Source: a virus
IMG/VR virus record: IMGVR_UViG_3300021471_000012
Span: 1-40,184 of that record
DNA: 40,184 nucleotides
Reading direction: 5' to 3' (one strand)
Part shown: piece by piece, positions 29,440-37,057 of the stretch
Position numbering within the stretch: position 1 is the first letter of the stretch
Layout: each line of letters opens with the position of its first letter
Notes under the pieces: model-generated
What the model was told of the DNA's origin: nothing
Database searches by the model: none
Seen by the model: only the letters and a program-made list of their open reading frames with translations
Program-made: the position numbers and the translations under genes

Positions 29440-32097
29440 TTAGTTATAAAAAGCTAAAGAATAAACTGTGCAAGTTTCTGCTCCATATTGCCTTGAAAAC
29501 GAAATATAATTTGTAGAAAAAGTGACAGTTACTGAACTATCGTTAGAAAGGACAATTTTAACTGCATTATTAAGCCCTCTCCTGACTTCCAATAATTGTC
29601 TTACTTCGTTTCCTGACCGGTCAAGAAAACTCGCAAACATAAGCGCTCTTCTCGCATCCCCTTGAGCATAAAATTTGGTCGTGCTGAAGTTAACATCTTG
29701 CCCACCACTCGGGATATTTATTTTCTCTATCAGAAATCCTGTTCTTTGAATGCTTAACTCTATCTTGTTGTCTCCGCTTGTTCTTTCTCCAATCAAAACA
29801 TTCCTTTTTTGGTTTCCCACACCGCTTACAACTTCGCCAGCGGTAGCGTCAGAAAGCCACACTTTCAAACCCTTGCCACTGCTCGCATATAAAGTCGCTA
29901 ATCCAGACTTCTGAACCTTAACATCATTTCCAGCAGACTTCGTGCTTCTAAAAACCCCTATCACATTCCTGCAGAGATTATAGTCGTCCGCTTTCGCCAA
30001 ATACGCTTTTCCGTCTCCCGCCCCATAATAAGTTACTCTGATTTTAGGCTTATTGTTAGCATTATCGGAGCTATTAAATTTAATATATTTATTATTTACT
30101 CCGCCCCATTCTAACCTAATGCCATAATTATCCTTATTGCCGCCCTTCCACTGCTTGTAAATCTGCGTGATATCAAAAGCATAATATGCTCCTTGATAAT
30201 CATTATTTAAAGTATAGCTTTTAGTTGTATAGTTATCCTCAAAATCATCATCCACATCTGGCTTATTGTTCCAAGTAATCGTTCCCTCGTCCCAACTCGC
30301 ATTTGCGCTTTTAAAAGTCAAGGTATCCTCTCCTCCATAAACCAGATTTATATACAAAAGCAATTCAACTTTCATTATTTTATACAAAGTTTGACCGATA
30401 TTTGCTGATATTTTCAAAAAAGTATAATAGTGATAGCCGTCTGACATTCCAGCCCACAGATAGCCGTCAGAGCCATAATTTGTATCTGAATATCTATCCG
30501 TAACATAGGCATCTACGTCTAATGTCTCTGATGTAGTATCTGGTATGTTTTTAACGCAAGCTATATATCCAGCTGTTACATCTTCCCCAGCTTCAAAGGT
30601 CTCCAAATTTTTCGTATCGCAAGCTACTTCCATATCATTTCCGTCAAACCTGATATAATCATCAAGGCTGTAATTCCCCACAAAAAACTTTCCCTTGTTG
30701 CTGTCGCTGTCGTCCAGCCCGAGAATAATCGCCCCTCCGCTTGCGTCTCCGCCTCTCCAGTTAGTTAAATCCAGATTGTTTCCGCCAGCTATGTAGCTGT
30801 CGCCCGTTCCGTCAGCCACCGCCAATGTTATCTGCTTGGAGTAGATTGTCCCAGCGGTAAGCCTTCCTATCGGCACTGCCAAACTCGGCTGTCCAGCAGG
30901 GTTCTTGTAGAGGGCGTAAACTTCTGCGGCGGTAAGGGCTTTGTTATAGATGCGGACTTCGTCTATCTTACCGTCATATTCTGCCCAGCCATCTCCCCGA
31001 ACACCAACCCATAAGTGATTATAATCATCGTCAAAAAGAATATTTCTTGATAATGTTCCAGACCTTTTTAATTCTCCGTTTTCATAAAATCTAAAATTTA
31101 GGTTTCCTTCTACTACATAAACATAATGTTTCCAAGTTCCAGGAGTTACATCTGTATAAGTATCTAATTCTGGGAAACCTGTTCCATCTCCATATCCTAA
31201 CGTAATATCATTTGAACTATAAGTAAAAATCATCCATCCTTTTTTATCATCTATATTACTATCATAAGAAGTATCCAGAAAAACTCTTGATGTTCCATCT
31301 TCGTCTGGACAAGCCCAAAAAGAAATCGTTATTGGAGTATAATCTGAAGTAAAACTATTTTGGAAATTATCCACCTGAACATAATCATCTACTCCGTCAA
31401 AATCCAGACAGCTTCCAGCCACTCCGTCCACCCAGTCGTCGTCCGTCATATTGTGTAAAGTGCCATCGTTCCCGTTGCCGCTTCCGTCGTAGGCTTTATC
31501 GCCCTTGCCCTCGTCAAAGCTCCAGTAGCCGACAAGGTTCTCGTCGCTCGGGAGGTTGGCTTCTATTTCCGTATAGAGCCCGGTCGAGATTTCATTGGCT
31601 GTGATCGTATTCGCCGCAATCTTATCCGCGGTCACGGCGTTCGCCGCAATCTTATCCGCGGTCACGGCGTTCGCCGCAATCTTATCCGCGGTTACAGCGT
31701 TCGCCGCAATCTCGTTCGCTGTAATTGTTCCTGCCGCTATTTCTGCCGCAGTGATTGTGTTAGCGGCAATTTTTGCCGCGGTAACTGCATTTGCGGCAAG
31801 TTTATCGGTTGTTACCGCACCACTATAAATTTTATTTTCCGTTATTGCTCCAGCCGCTATCACATCCCCTTGTATTGCATCAACTTGAATCTTGGCATTA
31901 CTTACCGCTTCTTCAGCAATCTTTAGTTCTGTAACACACTCATCTAACAATTTAGCAGTGGTAACCGCTCCATCGGCAATCTCATTAGTGCCGATTATCA
32001 TAGCAATATAATTTTCCAATGCACTTACTCTTTTCTCAAGAGAAGAAGATTCTCTTGTTCTTTTTTCTCTTTTTTGGTTTAATAATTCTACACTCAT
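29440..32097 (-). CDS. Receptor-binding tail protein with LamG and DNRLRE domains (885 aa)
   Basis: N-terminal coiled coil (SSLEKRVSALENYIAMIIG), then residues 60-180 of ten-residue repeats of the VTADKIAANA type, a trimeric stalk pattern. Residues about 184-395 are a LamG/concanavalin-like fold (LVGYWSFDEGKGDKAYDGSG ... KIDEVRIYNKALTAAEV). Residues about 520-690 match DNRLRE (TLDVDAYVTDRY, WNNKPDV, YGIRLEWGGV). These are sugar-binding beta domains typical of phage adhesins. It would bind the host surface. The start overlaps the preceding tail gene by 4 bp. Confidence 0.85.
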   Translation of the reverse strand: MSVELLNQKREKRTRESSSLEKRVSALENYIAMIIGTNEIADGAVTTAKLLDECVTELKIAEEAVSNAKIQVDAIQGDVIAAGAITENKIYSGAVTTDKLAANAVTAAKIAANTITAAEIAAGTITANEIAANAVTADKIAANAVTADKIAANAVTADKIAANTITANEISTGLYTEIEANLPSDENLVGYWSFDEGKGDKAYDGSGNGNDGTLHNMTDDDWVDGVAGSCLDFDGVDDYVQVDNFQNSFTSDYTPITISFWACPDEDGTSRVFLDTSYDSNIDDKKGWMIFTYSSNDITLGYGDGTGFPELDTYTDVTPGTWKHYVYVVEGNLNFRFYENGELKRSGTLSRNILFDDDYNHLWVGVRGDGWAEYDGKIDEVRIYNKALTAAEVYALYKNPAGQPSLAVPIGRLTAGTIYSKQITLAVADGTGDSYIAGGNNLDLTNWRGGDASGGAIILGLDDSDSNKGKFFVGNYSLDDYIRFDGNDMEVACDTKNLETFEAGEDVTAGYIACVKNIPDTTSETLDVDAYVTDRYSDTNYGSDGYLWAGMSDGYHYYTFLKISANIGQTLYKIMKVELLLYINLVYGGEDTLTFKSANASWDEGTITWNNKPDVDDDFEDNYTTKSYTLNNDYQGAYYAFDITQIYKQWKGGNKDNYGIRLEWGGVNNKYIKFNSSDNANNKPKIRVTYYGAGDGKAYLAKADDYNLCRNVIGVFRSTKSAGNDVKVQKSGLATLYASSGKGLKVWLSDATAGEVVSGVGNQKRNVLIGERTSGDNKIELSIQRTGFLIEKINIPSGGQDVNFSTTKFYAQGDARRALMFASFLDRSGNEVRQLLEVRRGLNNAVKIVLSNDSSVTVTFSTNYISFSRQYGAETCTVYSLAFYN
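31591..31800. repeat. 30-bp tandem repeats in the receptor-binding protein stalk
   Basis: Units 31621-31650 and 31651-31680 are identical, 31681-31710 differs at two bases, and more degenerate units flank them. Each encodes VTADKIAANA. The array can expand or shrink and so alter stalk length. Confidence 0.88.
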
Positions 32098-33170
32098 AGT
32101 TTTTTCTCAGTTATTATTTGAACTTCAACTTTTTCCCTGTCAGAGACTCCAACCGCAACAACTCTTCTGAATTCATCAATATCAAGTAATCCGTTTTTAG
32201 CAATCACTCTAACATTATCTCCTATATTCCAGCCGTCAAATAAATCTGTTTTAACTGAAAAAGTATAAAGTTTAGTAGGATTTTTATATCTTTTAATGAA
32301 ATCTTTAAGAGTTGAAAGAAGTTCAGTAGTATTATTTATATCTTTTCTAACACTAACATCATACATTGCTCCATAATCTGACTTGCTTGTCGCATCTGAG
32401 TATTCTGTTCCGGTTTGGTTTTCCCAAAAACCGGACCCTACTCCAAAGACATGATTAGCAATATCAGAGGCAATCTCGGCCCAGTCAATCTGAAGCATAT
32501 TAGATCCAAGAATAAAAACAACATCTGATTTGTCTGTATTTTTATTTTTCCAAAAATTAAATACTCTTGAGGGTGTAATTTCAAATAAAGGCACATCATC
32601 TCCCTCATTGGCCATAAAGTATAATTCTTCTATAAAACCCAATACTGTTCTAAAATTAGCCATTACAGACACTGTAGATGGTGTTGTGGGTGCTTCTATT
32701 GTTCCAATAGTGATATTGCATTTATTAGGCCCCAGTAGACTGTTTGTTTCCCCTATAGCATTGGTTAAAATTGTATTGATAATTGTATTGATTGGGGTAG
32801 CACTCCAAGAATTATTATTTCTTGCTGAATTAGAATTATAATAATCTTTATAATTTCCGTTAGTGTTGGACTTTTTTACAAAATAATATTCTAATAAATA
32901 AAGAAAGCTATCACAAGTAACAGTAATAGTGTCTTCCGTTCCCTGATAATCTGAAACTATTCCTGCCCAGATTAAATTTGCTCCGTCATAAACTTCAATA
33001 ATATTTTTATTTTTGCCGATAATATTTTCATTAGCTAAATCAGATTTAAGGGGCAATGTAAAAACCAGCTGGCCGGGTTCTGATTCATAAAAAGTAAATT
33101 CTTTATCAAATGCTTCGGTTAATACTCCTTTTATGTTTCCTGAAAAATCTTTTGAAATATATTGATACAT
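32094..33170 (-). CDS. Gp37-like siphovirus tail protein (about 358 aa)
   Basis: Resembles the ReqiPepy6 Gp37-like/Tal family of tail-tip hub proteins: FTFYESEPGQLVFTLPLKSD, NIIEVYDGANLIWAGIVSDY, ITVTCDSFLYLLEYY, and a C-terminal GWNIGDNVRVIAKNG. These form the baseplate hub between Dit and fibres. I start at MYQYISKDFS. The longer frame to 33233 overlaps the upstream nuclease, and an intermediate ATG (MLLKFLIYK) is possible. Overlaps the receptor-binding gene by 4 bp. Confidence 0.75.
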   Translation of the reverse strand: MYQYISKDFSGNIKGVLTEAFDKEFTFYESEPGQLVFTLPLKSDLANENIIGKNKNIIEVYDGANLIWAGIVSDYQGTEDTITVTCDSFLYLLEYYFVKKSNTNGNYKDYYNSNSARNNNSWSATPINTIINTILTNAIGETNSLLGPNKCNITIGTIEAPTTPSTVSVMANFRTVLGFIEELYFMANEGDDVPLFEITPSRVFNFWKNKNTDKSDVVFILGSNMLQIDWAEIASDIANHVFGVGSGFWENQTGTEYSDATSKSDYGAMYDVSVRKDINNTTELLSTLKDFIKRYKNPTKLYTFSVKTDLFDGWNIGDNVRVIAKNGLLDIDEFRRVVAVGVSDREKVEVQIITEKKL

Positions 33171-33180
33171 TTTATTATCT

Positions 33181-33486
33181 TTATAAATTAAAAATTTTAA
33201 TAACATCTTCCTTACTTCGGGCCACAAAACCAAAGCAATATTTCTGCTTATTTACCACATCTAAAAATTCTTTTTGATGTTTTGTTAATTTTCCTTCCTC
33301 TGTTTTAACTTCACAAGCAAAGAATTTTCCTTGATAAAATCCTAAAATATCAGATGAACCTACTTTACCAAATCTTATAATTCTATTTTGAATTACCATT
33401 ACTCCATTATTATTCCGCCAATGATAAATGTTGTGTTTTTTTAATAATCTTATAATAGAATCTTGAATACTTTTTTCGTCACGCAT
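33181..33486 (-). CDS. VRR-NUC nuclease (101 aa)
   Basis: Standalone virus-type replication-repair nuclease domain. The core is GKVGSSDILGFYQGKFFACE, then EVKTEEGKLTKHQKEFLD, giving the catalytic Asp (about 45), Glu and Lys of the PD-(D/E)XK fold. It usually cuts branched or flapped DNA. It lies oddly between tail genes and is translated with the overlapping small gene upstream (8-bp overlap). A role in resolving junctions before packaging is possible. Confidence 0.85.
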   Translation of the reverse strand: MRDEKSIQDSIIRLLKKHNIYHWRNNNGVMVIQNRIIRFGKVGSSDILGFYQGKFFACEVKTEEGKLTKHQKEFLDVVNKQKYCFGFVARSKEDVIKIFNL

Positions 33487-33628
33487 TATACAATCCCTTT
33501 CTTAATTTATTTTCAATCTTTTTCCAGATTTTATTTTTCTCGCTTCTGGTGGGCATTTGGGATATGCCTCGCCATAAAATCCGCAGCATTTCTATAATTT
33601 CTTCTTTTGTAAAATTTATTTTCTTCAT
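33479..33628 (-). CDS. Small basic protein (49 aa)
   Basis: I start at MKKINFTKEEI. The longer frame to 33670 begins with an unlikely hydrophobic stretch. Helical and basic, pattern IIEMLRILWRG then SEKNKIWKKIENKL. No SD is obvious. It overlaps the VRR-NUC start by 8 bp. Function unknown. Confidence 0.55.
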   Translation of the reverse strand: MKKINFTKEEIIEMLRILWRGISQMPTRSEKNKIWKKIENKLRKGLYNA

Positions 33629-33678
33629 TTTAAAAGAGAGGGGAGAGAGAAAAATGAAAAACTCTCTCACAATTTTTT

Positions 33679-33750
33679 TTAATTTTCTTCAAAAGTTAGT
33701 TGCTTTATCAGCTTCTCTTTTAGTTCCATATAACGCTCGTATTCATCCAT
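33679..33750 (-). CDS. Micro-gene (23 aa) overlapping its upstream neighbour
   Basis: MDEYERYMELKEKLIKQL and a short tail. Its ATG overlaps the TGA of the 45-aa gene (ATGGATGA). Charged single helix. The tight overlap suggests a real coupled micro-protein, though its short length leaves doubt. Confidence 0.4.
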   Translation of the reverse strand: MDEYERYMELKEKLIKQLTFEEN

Positions 33751-33880
33751 TTCTCTCTCTGATTTCCTCAAGTATCTTGCCAAGCTGCCAAAGTTCGGTC
33801 GTAATGTTCTGAAAGTGCACATTTGCTCTCTGCAATAGTTTCGTCAATTCTTCGTCCCGTGTCGGTAGTTCCGATTTCAT
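33743..33880 (-). CDS. Small coiled-coil protein (45 aa)
   Basis: MKSELPTRDEELTKLLQRAN then NITTELWQLGKILEEI: one amphipathic helix. An upstream ATG at 33889 (adding MVK) overlaps the previous stop as ATGGTAA. GAGG lies nearby. Part of a chain of overlapping tiny late genes. Confidence 0.55.
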   Translation of the reverse strand: MKSELPTRDEELTKLLQRANVHFQNITTELWQLGKILEEIRERNG

Positions 33881-33882
33881 TT

Positions 33883-34035
33883 TTACCATCCTCTTTCCTG
33901 TCTTCTCTTAATCATTTCGCTCTGCCTTATCATCGCCAATCTCGTTTCTATCTGTATTTTCCTCTGCTTTAAAAGCTCTATCTGGGCTTCTATTTCGCCC
34001 AGCTCCTTCCTTAATACTCTTTCTTCATTCCTCAT
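33883..34035 (-). CDS. Small coiled-coil protein (50 aa)
   Basis: MRNEERVLRKELGEIEAQIE then KQRKIQIETRLAMI: a single long coiled coil with a basic end (IKRRQERGW). It overlaps its upstream neighbour by 11 bp. No family recognised. Confidence 0.6.
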   Translation of the reverse strand: MRNEERVLRKELGEIEAQIELLKQRKIQIETRLAMIRQSEMIKRRQERGW

Positions 34036-34138
34036 TTTCTTTTTTCTCCAACTCTTCGGCTTTCCAAAATTTCCCGTTCCAGTATCCTACATATCCTTCC
34101 TTTCTTAGAAATTCTACACCTTCCAGTATTGTTTTCAT
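34025..34138 (-). CDS. Small protein with WNGKFWK motif (37 aa)
   Basis: Strong SD GGAGGTGA. Sequence MKTILEGVEFLRKEG then YVGYWNGKFWKAEELEKKEN: a helix, a Gly/Trp turn and a charged tail. Such YWNGxFW micro-proteins are common hypothetical phage genes. First of the cluster of overlapping tiny genes. Confidence 0.62.
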   Translation of the reverse strand: MKTILEGVEFLRKEGYVGYWNGKFWKAEELEKKENEE

Positions 34139-34155
34139 TTTTTTTATTCACCTCC

Positions 34156-34404
34156 TTAGATTTTATTCAAAATAAAAGAAATTATCAAAGTTAATACTAT
34201 CACCAAGATAGAAATTTTACCAGTTAAGTTGTTCTTAAAACCTTCCAATTTTTGAATACGTTCGCAGTGGTTATGAACATTTCCATTTAACCTGTCTAAT
34301 CTCTGATTAACTCCTTCAAATCCTTTTTTTGTTTCTCCTTGAAGTTGTCCTATTTTTTCGGATAATTCAATTAACATTTTGTAGATGTCTTTATTGTTTT
34401 CCAT
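34156..34404 (-). CDS. XhlA-like coiled-coil membrane protein (82 aa)
   Basis: Residues 1-60 are amphipathic coiled coil (LIELSEKIGQLQGETKKGFE, then QRLDRLNGNVHNHCERIQKL). Residues 62-80 are a membrane helix (ISILVIVLTLIISFIL). This layout matches hemolysin XhlA-type phage proteins that help holins at the inner membrane. It lies 107 bp downstream of the Dit-like gene, after a hairpin. A role in lysis is likely but not proven. Confidence 0.65.
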   Translation of the reverse strand: MENNKDIYKMLIELSEKIGQLQGETKKGFEGVNQRLDRLNGNVHNHCERIQKLEGFKNNLTGKISILVIVLTLIISFILNKI

Positions 34405-34428
34405 TTTATTTATTTCTAATAATCTAAA

Positions 34429-34457
34429 CTTGAGGGACGACTATGCGTCGCCTCAAG
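34429..34457. other. Hairpin between Dit-like and XhlA-like genes
   Basis: CTTGAGG/CCTCAAG (429-435, 451-457) encloses CGAC/GTCG with a five-base loop. The outer TAAACTTG can alternatively pair with CAAGTTTA near 34498-34505, so two mutually exclusive folds exist upstream of the XhlA-like gene. No U-run follows. Confidence 0.5.
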
Positions 34458-34511
34458 CTATTAAGGAGGAAGAGGATAGAAAGGGAAAAAACTATCCCCA
34501 AGTTTAAATTA

Positions 34512-35321
34512 TTAGTTATAGGCTTTGTAATACTTGATAGTAAATTTTGTAATGTTGGTTAGATTGATAGTATTATTTCCCGGCGCAAGCTCCCAAAATT
34601 CACTACCCGGAGTAAAGAGTGATATTTTATTAGTTGATCCCTGTTTAATAGTCCCTTTTTCTGTATCAATAGTTAAAGTGCCAGTAAAACTTCCGGTAAG
34701 CTCAATATATTTTCCGGTAGTAGTATTGGTAATTTTCCCCGGACTTGTAAAGTTAGCCGCGGCTATTTCAATAATTGGGTAAGTAAAATCATCTCCATTA
34801 ACTATTACAGAACCGTTAGTTTTATCACTTTCAGTTGTTTGTGTCTGTGAATATTTTTTAGGATCACGGCCAACTAAAATAATTTCAAATTTCCTTCTTA
34901 ATTTTTCTGTTTCGTCTTCATCTATCTTTGCTACCGTATAAGGTTTTAAATACATCATCAGCTTGCGTGATACATCTGAGGGATGTTCTTCGGTCCATTT
35001 AAGGGGCAAATATCCTTTGCCATCACTGGATAAATGTTCCGCATACCGGGGATTAAACATTTTCCTTAATACCGCTTCTTTACTATTAAGCGTTTCAACA
35101 TCCGGGGCAATTATATTTCCAAATATTTGGACTATTCTTATATCACGATAGCTGCCAAAGTCTTCAGCGCCTTCTTTTTTCTCAAAACTTTCCAATCCTC
35201 CTCTCATTTTTACGCTATCTATTAAAATACGGTTCACTTTATACAAGTTACGGTGAACTGTTTTGTCATTTAAAGTAATTGTATTTGAACCCGTCCCATA
35301 GACGAGAGTTGTTTCTAACAT
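34512..35321 (-). CDS. Distal tail (Dit-like) protein (269 aa)
   Basis: Siphovirus-type tail-tip ring protein. Residues 1-150 resemble the Dit N-domain (TITLNDKTVHRNLYKVNRIL, FGSYRDIRIVQIFGNIIAP, LNSKEAVLRKMFNPRY). The C-terminal half is a beta sandwich (YPIIEIAAANFTSPGKITN, KYIELTGSFTGTLTIDTEKG), as in Dit galectin-like domains. It joins the tail tube to the Gp37-like hub. Five bases separate it from the upstream 281-aa gene. Confidence 0.8.
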   Translation of the reverse strand: MLETTLVYGTGSNTITLNDKTVHRNLYKVNRILIDSVKMRGGLESFEKKEGAEDFGSYRDIRIVQIFGNIIAPDVETLNSKEAVLRKMFNPRYAEHLSSDGKGYLPLKWTEEHPSDVSRKLMMYLKPYTVAKIDEDETEKLRRKFEIILVGRDPKKYSQTQTTESDKTNGSVIVNGDDFTYPIIEIAAANFTSPGKITNTTTGKYIELTGSFTGTLTIDTEKGTIKQGSTNKISLFTPGSEFWELAPGNNTINLTNITKFTIKYYKAYN

Positions 35322-35325
35322 TTTT

Positions 35326-36171
35326 TTAATGTGTTACTACTGGAGCAGAAATTAAAGTAAATTTAGCTAATAGTTTTTCATAATCCAACTTATAAATTGA
35401 CAGAAGTTTCATTAAAGCATCCACTACCGCCTTATCTCCTTCATTGCTGGATTGCATGGCAATCTTAAATAATTCCGATTCAATAACTTTAATAACCACT
35501 CCTTTAGCTATTAAATCATCATATTTAGCTGGCAAATATTCTTCTCCTAAAACTCTTTTAATCCCAATTACTTTAATGGTTTTTGTGCCTGCTAAAAATC
35601 TTAAATGTAGAGTATATCCTCCAGTGTCGTTTTTAACTAACTTCCACAGCGTGGGCGCAATCTGATGCCAGTATTCACTGCCATCTTCTTTGACATAGCA
35701 TTCTGAGATTTCAAACACATCATCATTTAAATCATAATTATAAAGAGTTGAACTTCCGTCTATATCGTCTTTAACATAAGATTCTCCGAGTGTCTCCCTT
35801 AATGTTGTTATCTCTACATCTCTGAATGTTTTAAGATCGTCTAACGAATAATTGGCATTATTTGGGTCTTTAAGCAATGTAGAAATATACTTTAACAAAA
35901 ATGAAGTATTTCCTTTCATTGAAGGCGCATCTGCTAATGCTGTTTCTTCATCGGATGTTGAATTATAATAAGTGGCCCGATAATAATAAGCGGACTCGCC
36001 TGCAGTATCAAGATAAAAAGTAGACCTTACATCTGAAGTCATATCAATATCAATTGTAGCCAATAAACTATAGTTGGCTGTTTCATCAGTGCTAGTGCTA
36101 CGATAAATTTTTATCTTATTATAAGAATCTGTCCCGTCTTTCGGGTTTGCAATTTCAAGTTTTATAACCAT
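35326..36171 (-). CDS. Phage tail/baseplate protein with Fn3-like N-terminus (281 aa)
   Basis: Residues 1-95 look like a fibronectin III-type beta domain (DSYNKIKIYRSTSTDETANY then AYYYRATYYNSTSDEE). Residues 100-280 are a mixed domain with FRDVEITTLRETLGE and a helical end (DKAVVDALMKLLSIYKLDYE). Such proteins sit next to Dit in tail clusters. Exact role unknown. No SD. Confidence 0.66.
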   Translation of the reverse strand: MVIKLEIANPKDGTDSYNKIKIYRSTSTDETANYSLLATIDIDMTSDVRSTFYLDTAGESAYYYRATYYNSTSDEETALADAPSMKGNTSFLLKYISTLLKDPNNANYSLDDLKTFRDVEITTLRETLGESYVKDDIDGSSTLYNYDLNDDVFEISECYVKEDGSEYWHQIAPTLWKLVKNDTGGYTLHLRFLAGTKTIKVIGIKRVLGEEYLPAKYDDLIAKGVVIKVIESELFKIAMQSSNEGDKAVVDALMKLLSIYKLDYEKLLAKFTLISAPVVTH

Positions 36172-36179
36172 AATTATTC

Positions 36180-36353
36180 TTAAGCTCCTCTTTTAACTTT
36201 TTTAACTTTAATTGGATAACAAACCGTTTTTCCGCCTTGTGGGCCGGCTTTTTTAGTGATGGCGCATCTCAATGTTTTACCATTTCTTTTGATAACTCGC
36301 CATCTCTTTGCTCCGCCTCTTGCTTTAATTTTTCTTTCTGCTGATTTTGGCAT
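36180..36353 (-). CDS. Small basic protein (57 aa)
   Basis: MPKSAERKIKARGGAKRW then KRNGKTLRCAITKKAGPQGG and a Lys/Val tail. Strongly basic beta-rich micro-protein, possibly nucleic-acid binding. It fits cleanly between the amidase and the 281-aa gene with about 10-bp gaps, which supports it. No SD is visible. Confidence 0.62.
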   Translation of the reverse strand: MPKSAERKIKARGGAKRWRVIKRNGKTLRCAITKKAGPQGGKTVCYPIKVKKVKRGA

Positions 36354-36363
36354 AATTTTAAAT

Positions 36364-36999
36364 TTAATAATTATCTAATAATTTTTTTAACTCTTCTTTA
36401 AGAGCATAATATTTTTGCTCAAAATTATTTATTGGCTCTATCTTGTTTTTACATTCTGTATGGGTAATCCGATGGACAATCTGATGCAACGCTTCAGCAT
36501 ATAATTCTGGACCTTTTGCCGCATCAGCATAACTGTCTACAAATCCGTTTTCACTTAAAATAGCTGGAATAGGTTTAGTGTCTCTAATTATCCCAAGCCG
36601 GTTATGCCTTGTCCAAGTATCTGGTTTTGCTCCCCTGTTAGGCGAATTAGTTATCTCACTTAAAAGATTACTATAAACTTCTGCTACTCCCCGAGAAAAA
36701 GCATCTCCGGCATAATAATAAACTTCTGTTCCTTCGCCTCCACCTGCGTTGCAATGGACAGAAATCAAAATATCATTCTTTGTAGAATGTTTGTTAATCC
36801 ATTCTATTTTTTTTATTAAGTTTTCATTGCCGTTCATTCCTCCTAGTCCATCAGGAACAACAAGAACATTAAAGCCGCACTTCTTTAATTGTTTTTCAGC
36901 TAAAGCAACTATCTGTCTTACTTTAGTTACTTCGTCAAAAATTGCTCTTGCTCCGGGAAATGCTGGATCGTGTCCCGGGTCTAAAATTACTTTTGCCAT
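36364..36999 (-). CDS. Endolysin: N-acetylmuramoyl-L-alanine amidase (211 aa)
   Basis: Amidase_3 fold that cuts the bond between N-acetylmuramic acid and the peptide stem of peptidoglycan. Zinc ligands: His in LDPGHDPAFPG (about 10), Glu in the following helix (FDEV), His in ISVHCNAGGGEG (about 81); catalytic Glu in LSENGFVDS (about 148). A short helical C-terminus could bind the wall. No signal peptide, so a holin is needed (candidate at 28729-29007). The host therefore has peptidoglycan. Confidence 0.92.
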   Translation of the reverse strand: MAKVILDPGHDPAFPGARAIFDEVTKVRQIVALAEKQLKKCGFNVLVVPDGLGGMNGNENLIKKIEWINKHSTKNDILISVHCNAGGGEGTEVYYYAGDAFSRGVAEVYSNLLSEITNSPNRGAKPDTWTRHNRLGIIRDTKPIPAILSENGFVDSYADAAKGPELYAEALHQIVHRITHTECKNKIEPINNFEQKYYALKEELKKLLDNY

Positions 37000-37057
37000 A
37001 ATAAAATATTATTACTAATTATTAAAGCTGATAGCTCCTCAAGACTTTTATAATTAG

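Noticed and set aside
31591-31800. CRISPR array
   Set aside because: The 30-bp units are contiguous without unique spacers and lie in frame inside a tail gene.
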